NCBI GenBank assembly: GCA_937943665.1
Contig: CALEAR010000007.1
Span: 1-10,057 of the forward strand
Direction of reading: 5' to 3'
From: an uncultured Alcanivoracaceae bacterium
GTDB lineage: Bacteria > Pseudomonadota > Gammaproteobacteria > Pseudomonadales > Alcanivoracaceae
Length of the DNA: 10,057 bases
Shown: one piece after another, positions 8,062 through 10,057 of the stretch
Numbering within the stretch: the first letter of the stretch is position 1
Layout of the letters: each line of letters starts with the position of its first letter
Translations under genes and position numbers: made by a program
The notes under the pieces: generated by a model
The model's database searches: none
Seen by the model: the letters and a program-made list of their open reading frames with translations, nothing else
What the model was told of the DNA's origin: nothing

Positions 8062-8508
8062 TTACTTAATAATAAAGAGGGGCTGTTCGTATTCCACGGG
8101 CTCACCATTTTCCACCAGAATGGCTGCAATGGTGCCGGATTTATCCGCCTCAATTTGGTTCATCATTTTCATGGCTTCAATAATGCAAAGCACATCGCCG
8201 GCTTGCACAGTGGAACCCACCTCCACAAACGGAGGCGCACTTGGAGAAGGCGCACTATAGAAAGTGCCCACCATGGGCGAAACCACTTGGTGACCCTCAA
8301 TCTGAGCTTCCGCCGGTGCGTTTTCTGTGGGTTCAGCAGCGGGTGCGGGGACGGCTGCCACTGGGGCAGTTTGCACCTGTTGCACAGTGGCTGGTGCATG
8401 GCGGTGGCGGGTAATACGCACCGCTTCTTCACCATCACGAATTTCTAACTCATCAATGCTAGAGGATTCCACTAGCTCAATAAGCTTCTTTACTTTACGA
8501 ATATCCAT
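8062..8508 (-). CDS. accB: Biotin carboxyl carrier protein of acetyl-CoA carboxylase
   Basis: AccB carries the biotin that shuttles carboxyl groups from AccC to the AccAD transferase. The 148-residue protein has the usual plan. The N-terminal helical part ([21 protein letters not shown]) binds the partner subunit. An Ala/Pro/Val/Glu-rich flexible linker spans about 36-72. The C-terminal biotinyl domain has the 'thumb' [18 protein letters not shown] (77-94) and the biotin site [12 protein letters not shown], with Lys114 as the predicted biotinylated residue. A strong AGGAG ribosome-binding site (8520-8516) sits 7 nt before the ATG, inside the aroQ/accB junction of 13 nt, so the two genes are almost certainly co-transcribed. 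In E. coli AccB represses its own operon; whether that occurs here is not visible. Confidence 0.98.
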   Translation of the reverse strand: MDIRKVKKLIELVESSSIDELEIRDGEEAVRITRHRHAPATVQQVQTAPVAAVPAPAAEPTENAPAEAQIEGHQVVSPMVGTFYSAPSPSAPPFVEVGSTVQAGDVLCIIEAMKMMNQIEADKSGTIAAILVENGEPVEYEQPLFIIK

Positions 8509-8521
8509 GACTGATCTCCTG

Positions 8522-8965
8522 TCAGTGCTTTGCCAGTCGAGTAATAATCACATCAAGGGCAAGATAATAGCTGTGAGCACCAAACCCCATGATGACGCCC
8601 TCCGCAATATCAGAAAAATAAGAGTGATGGCGGAAAGCTTCTCGTTGTAAGGTGTTTGATAAATGCACCTCGATAAACGGAATGGCCACCGCAAGTAAGG
8701 CATCACGCAACGCCACGCTGGTGTGGGTGAAGGCGGCGGGATTAATAATAATGTGGTCCACCTCTTCCTCTCGAGCTTGATGAATACGCTCGATAAGGGC
8801 TTGCTCACCATTGCTTTGAAAATTTTCAAGCTGGTGCCCTTGTGCGGCTGCCTGTTCTTTAAGGGAATGGCAAATTTGCTCAAGGGTGGTGTGCCCATAG
8901 GTATCTGGCTCTCGAGTGCCCAACAAGTTCAAGTTTGGGCCATGTAGCACAAGAATTTTAGCCAC
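8522..8965 (-). CDS. aroQ: Type II 3-dehydroquinate dehydratase
   Basis: AroQ dehydrates 3-dehydroquinate to 3-dehydroshikimate, the third step of the shikimate pathway. The 147-residue protein is the type II, dodecamer-forming kind, unrelated to the AroD type. It opens with [20 protein letters not shown], containing the catalytic Tyr23 and Arg18. Further active-site residues are Asn75 and His81 in NPAAFTHTS, His101 in EVHLSN, and Arg112 in AFRHHS. The start is a GTG at 8965-8963, supported by AGGA at 8976-8973 with 7 nt spacing and by the family N-terminus [11 protein letters not shown]. It is the first gene of the aroQ-accB-accC operon, a common arrangement in gamma- and betaproteobacteria. 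Confidence 0.98.
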   Translation of the reverse strand: MAKILVLHGPNLNLLGTREPDTYGHTTLEQICHSLKEQAAAQGHQLENFQSNGEQALIERIHQAREEEVDHIIINPAAFTHTSVALRDALLAVAIPFIEVHLSNTLQREAFRHHSYFSDIAEGVIMGFGAHSYYLALDVIITRLAKH

Positions 8966-8988
8966 GCGTCTATCCTGAAGGTCGTAAA

Positions 8989-8997
8989 AGTATCACA
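8989..8997 (-). promoter_or_regulatory. Possible extended -10 promoter for aroQ operon
   Basis: The minus strand reads TGTGATACT: a TG one base before GATACT, which matches TATAAT at four of six positions. The best upstream -35 candidate (TCTGCA at 9018-9013, 18 nt away) is poor. Initiation here would give a leader of about 17-20 nt ahead of the GTG. A promoter must lie in 8966-9105 because ppa ends in its own terminator, but the exact site is a guess. Confidence 0.25.
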
Positions 8998-9105
8998 AGG
9001 TCGCTGTGTTTATGCAGAGAATTGTGACAGTGAAACGTTACTTTTGCACCTTTTGCGGCCTTTTTGTTGCCTGTTCTATTGGGAATAGCAACACATGGAG
9101 GCCAT

Positions 9106-9135
9106 ATAAAAGGCAACCGAGCGGTTGCCTTTTAT
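9106..9135 (-). terminator. Rho-independent terminator of ppa
   Basis: A perfect 13-bp stem (9106-9118 with 9123-9135) with a GAGC tetraloop lies just past the ppa stop. Its distal arm ends GGTTGCCTTTTAT on the minus strand, so the T-tract is short and part of the stem. The A/T arms are symmetrical, so it could also act on plus-strand transcripts, though no gene there needs it. Confidence 0.85.
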
Positions 9136-9141
9136 GCGGTT

Positions 9142-9675
9142 TTATTGTTGTTTCTCGAAGGTTTCGGCGGCCTTAATAATGGCCTCGCGGGCTGCATCCG
9201 CGCCGCTCCAACCATCAATTTTTACCCATTTGCCGGGTTCGAGCGCTTTGTAGTTTTCAAAAAAGTGCTCGATTTGTTTGATGAGTAAAGGCGGTAAGTC
9301 ATCGCAGCTTTTTACATCATCATAGATGGTGGTGAGTTTGCTGTGAGGCACAGCAATAAGCTTTACGTCCACGCCAGCTTCATCGGTCATGTTAAGCATG
9401 CCAATGGGGCGGCAACGAATCACACTGCTTGGCATAACGGGGTAAGGTGTGACCACTAACACATCTAGGGCATCGCCGTCATCAGCCAAGGTGTTGGGGA
9501 TGAAGCCATAGTTCGCTGGGTAGAACATGGGGGTGGCCACAAAACGGTCCACCATAATGGCGTTGGTGTCTTCATCCATTTCGTATTTGATGGGATCCGC
9601 GTTGGCGGGGATTTCCACCACTACATAGATGTCATCGGGGAGGTCTTTTCCCGCTGGAATATTTAGATAGTTCAT
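9142..9675 (-). CDS. ppa: Inorganic pyrophosphatase, family I
   Basis: Ppa hydrolyses pyrophosphate to two phosphates in the cytoplasm, pulling biosynthetic reactions forward. The 177-residue protein matches bacterial hexameric family I enzymes. The active-site residues follow E. coli numbering plus one: E21, K30, E32, R44, Y52, Y56, the metal-binding D66/D68/D71 in [11 protein letters not shown]98, D103, K105, Y142 and K143. The signature has Ala where many family members have Pro (DGDALD instead of DGDPVD); I regard this as a natural variant. The ATG at 9675 has an AGGG ribosome-binding site 6 nt upstream. It lies between two terminators and so is probably a single-gene transcript. The upstream neighbour appears to be a PPi-consuming phosphofructokinase, which would share the same substrate. 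Confidence 0.98.
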   Translation of the reverse strand: MNYLNIPAGKDLPDDIYVVVEIPANADPIKYEMDEDTNAIMVDRFVATPMFYPANYGFIPNTLADDGDALDVLVVTPYPVMPSSVIRCRPIGMLNMTDEAGVDVKLIAVPHSKLTTIYDDVKSCDDLPPLLIKQIEHFFENYKALEPGKWVKIDGWSGADAAREAIIKAAETFEKQQ

Positions 9676-9712
9676 GTGAGCCCTGTATGATTGCTGTCAA
9701 TGAAGGTGGTGA

Positions 9713-9718
9713 ATTATA
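9713..9718 (-). promoter_or_regulatory. Candidate -10 box of the ppa promoter
   Basis: A perfect TATAAT on the minus strand lies in the AT-rich 95-nt space between the upstream terminator and ppa, about 37 nt before the ppa start codon. No good -35 hexamer is found at 16-18 nt spacing. A TTGACA at 9699-9694 is downstream of the box and too close to the gene to serve as its -35. Confidence 0.4.
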
Positions 9719-9750
9719 AAGTAGCTAAAACTCACCGGCTAGTGTTATGC

Positions 9751-9783
9751 ATAAAAGGGCCCTCCTATTTTGGTAGGAGGGCC
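9751..9783 (-). terminator. Rho-independent terminator after the phosphofructokinase gene
   Basis: A perfect GC-rich 10-bp stem (9758-9767 with 9774-9783, arms GGCCCTCCTA/TAGGAGGGCC) with a 6-nt loop is followed on the minus strand by CTTTTAT. It begins 7 nt past the stop codon at 9791 and isolates ppa from upstream transcription. Confidence 0.87.
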
Positions 9784-9790
9784 TGTTGTC

Positions 9791-10057
9791 TTAAATTTTA
9801 AACTCGGTGTTTAGCTTTTTAGGTACGGGTTTTAGTTCGAGTTTGGCGTGTACGGGTAAGCCATCTTTAAAGGGCGTTTCCGGCTCGCCCATGATGAGGG
9901 GGGCCAAGTAAGTACGAGCAGCTTCTGTGATGCCAAAGCCATCTTCGCTAATAAAGTTATCTGGCATGCCCACTTCCACGTTAGCCACTTCAGCCAAAGG
10001 GGCTTCTTCGATGGTCCAAATATAGGGGCTGTCTTGTTGGCGTTTGATGGCGGGCAT
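9791..10057 (-). CDS. PPi-dependent 6-phosphofructokinase, C-terminal part
   Basis: This is the last 88 codons of a gene whose 5' part lies beyond the right edge. The ATG at the very edge is probably an internal methionine. Recognisable stretches are MPAIKRQQDSPYIWTIEEAP, LAEVANVEVGMPDNFISEDG, FGITEAARTYLAPLIMGE and the ending VPKKLNTEFKI. These match, from memory, the C-terminal tail of the roughly 420-residue PPi-dependent phosphofructokinases of Methylococcales, Xanthomonas and related bacteria ('MP.I.R....PY.W.......L..VANVE...P..FI..DGF.IT....RYL.PLI.GE..P...GLP'). The enzyme interconverts fructose-6-phosphate and fructose-1,6-bisphosphate with PPi in place of ATP. The PPi-specific active-site motifs are not in the window, so phosphoryl-donor specificity rests on this tail resemblance. 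It ends in its own terminator. Confidence 0.75.
   Translation of the reverse strand: MPAIKRQQDSPYIWTIEEAPLAEVANVEVGMPDNFISEDGFGITEAARTYLAPLIMGEPETPFKDGLPVHAKLELKPVPKKLNTEFKI

Noticed and set aside
8034..8153. 40-residue N-terminal extension of accC
   Set aside because: It overlaps the end of accB, and its sequence is unlike any biotin carboxylase. Starting at 8033 puts every catalytic residue at the E. coli position.
9694..9699. Consensus TTGACA upstream of ppa
   Set aside because: It lies downstream of the TATAAT, and a -10 at 16-18 nt would fall on the ppa start codon, so it does not make a usable promoter.
9791..10057. A complete 88-residue small protein
   Set aside because: The apparent start codon is exactly at the window edge, and the sequence matches the C-terminal tail of a much larger phosphofructokinase, so it is a truncated gene.

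Overview
The window looks like ordinary chromosomal core-gene DNA from a gammaproteobacterium. All recognisable genes lie on the minus strand, so transcription runs right to left, and base composition and style look even throughout. The gene order aroQ-accB-accC-prmA-(zinc-ribbon/DUF3426)-dusB-fis-purH-purD is the one I recall from Pseudomonas-type genomes. A Coq7-type ubiquinone hydroxylase and an apparent PPi-dependent phosphofructokinase next to inorganic pyrophosphatase argue against an enteric bacterium. They suggest a Pseudomonas/Oceanospirillales/Methylococcales-like lineage, but I cannot name a genus.

Layout, from the right edge in the direction of transcription. (1) 9791-10057 is the C-terminal end of a PPi-dependent 6-phosphofructokinase cut by the window edge, closed by a strong terminator. 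(2) ppa (family I inorganic pyrophosphatase) has its own TATAAT-like box and terminator. (3) A 176-nt gap carries the ppa terminator and the probable promoter of a long operon. The operon is aroQ (GTG start), accB, accC, prmA, a zinc-ribbon/DUF3426 membrane protein, dusB and fis, with small gaps, ending at a strong terminator after fis. (4) purH-purD (last steps of IMP synthesis plus GAR synthetase) starts only about 30 nt past the fis terminator and ends at another terminator. (5) At the left edge is the 5' end of a coq7 gene (150 nt), too short to appear as a long open frame.

The large operon links chorismate synthesis, the first committed step of fatty-acid synthesis, ribosomal protein methylation, tRNA dihydrouridine modification and the growth-phase nucleoid protein Fis. 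These are functions needed in proportion to growth rate. All catalytic residues I could check in AccC, AccB, AroQ, Ppa, PurD and PurH are present, so these genes appear intact.

I found no mobile element, CRISPR, tRNA/rRNA, phage gene, pseudogene or defence-like system, and no evidence for an undescribed system. The points most worth a second look are the uncharacterised zinc-ribbon/DUF3426 protein, the terminator crowding purH, the pairing of a PPi-using and a PPi-destroying enzyme, and the spaced T-tracts upstream of aroQ.
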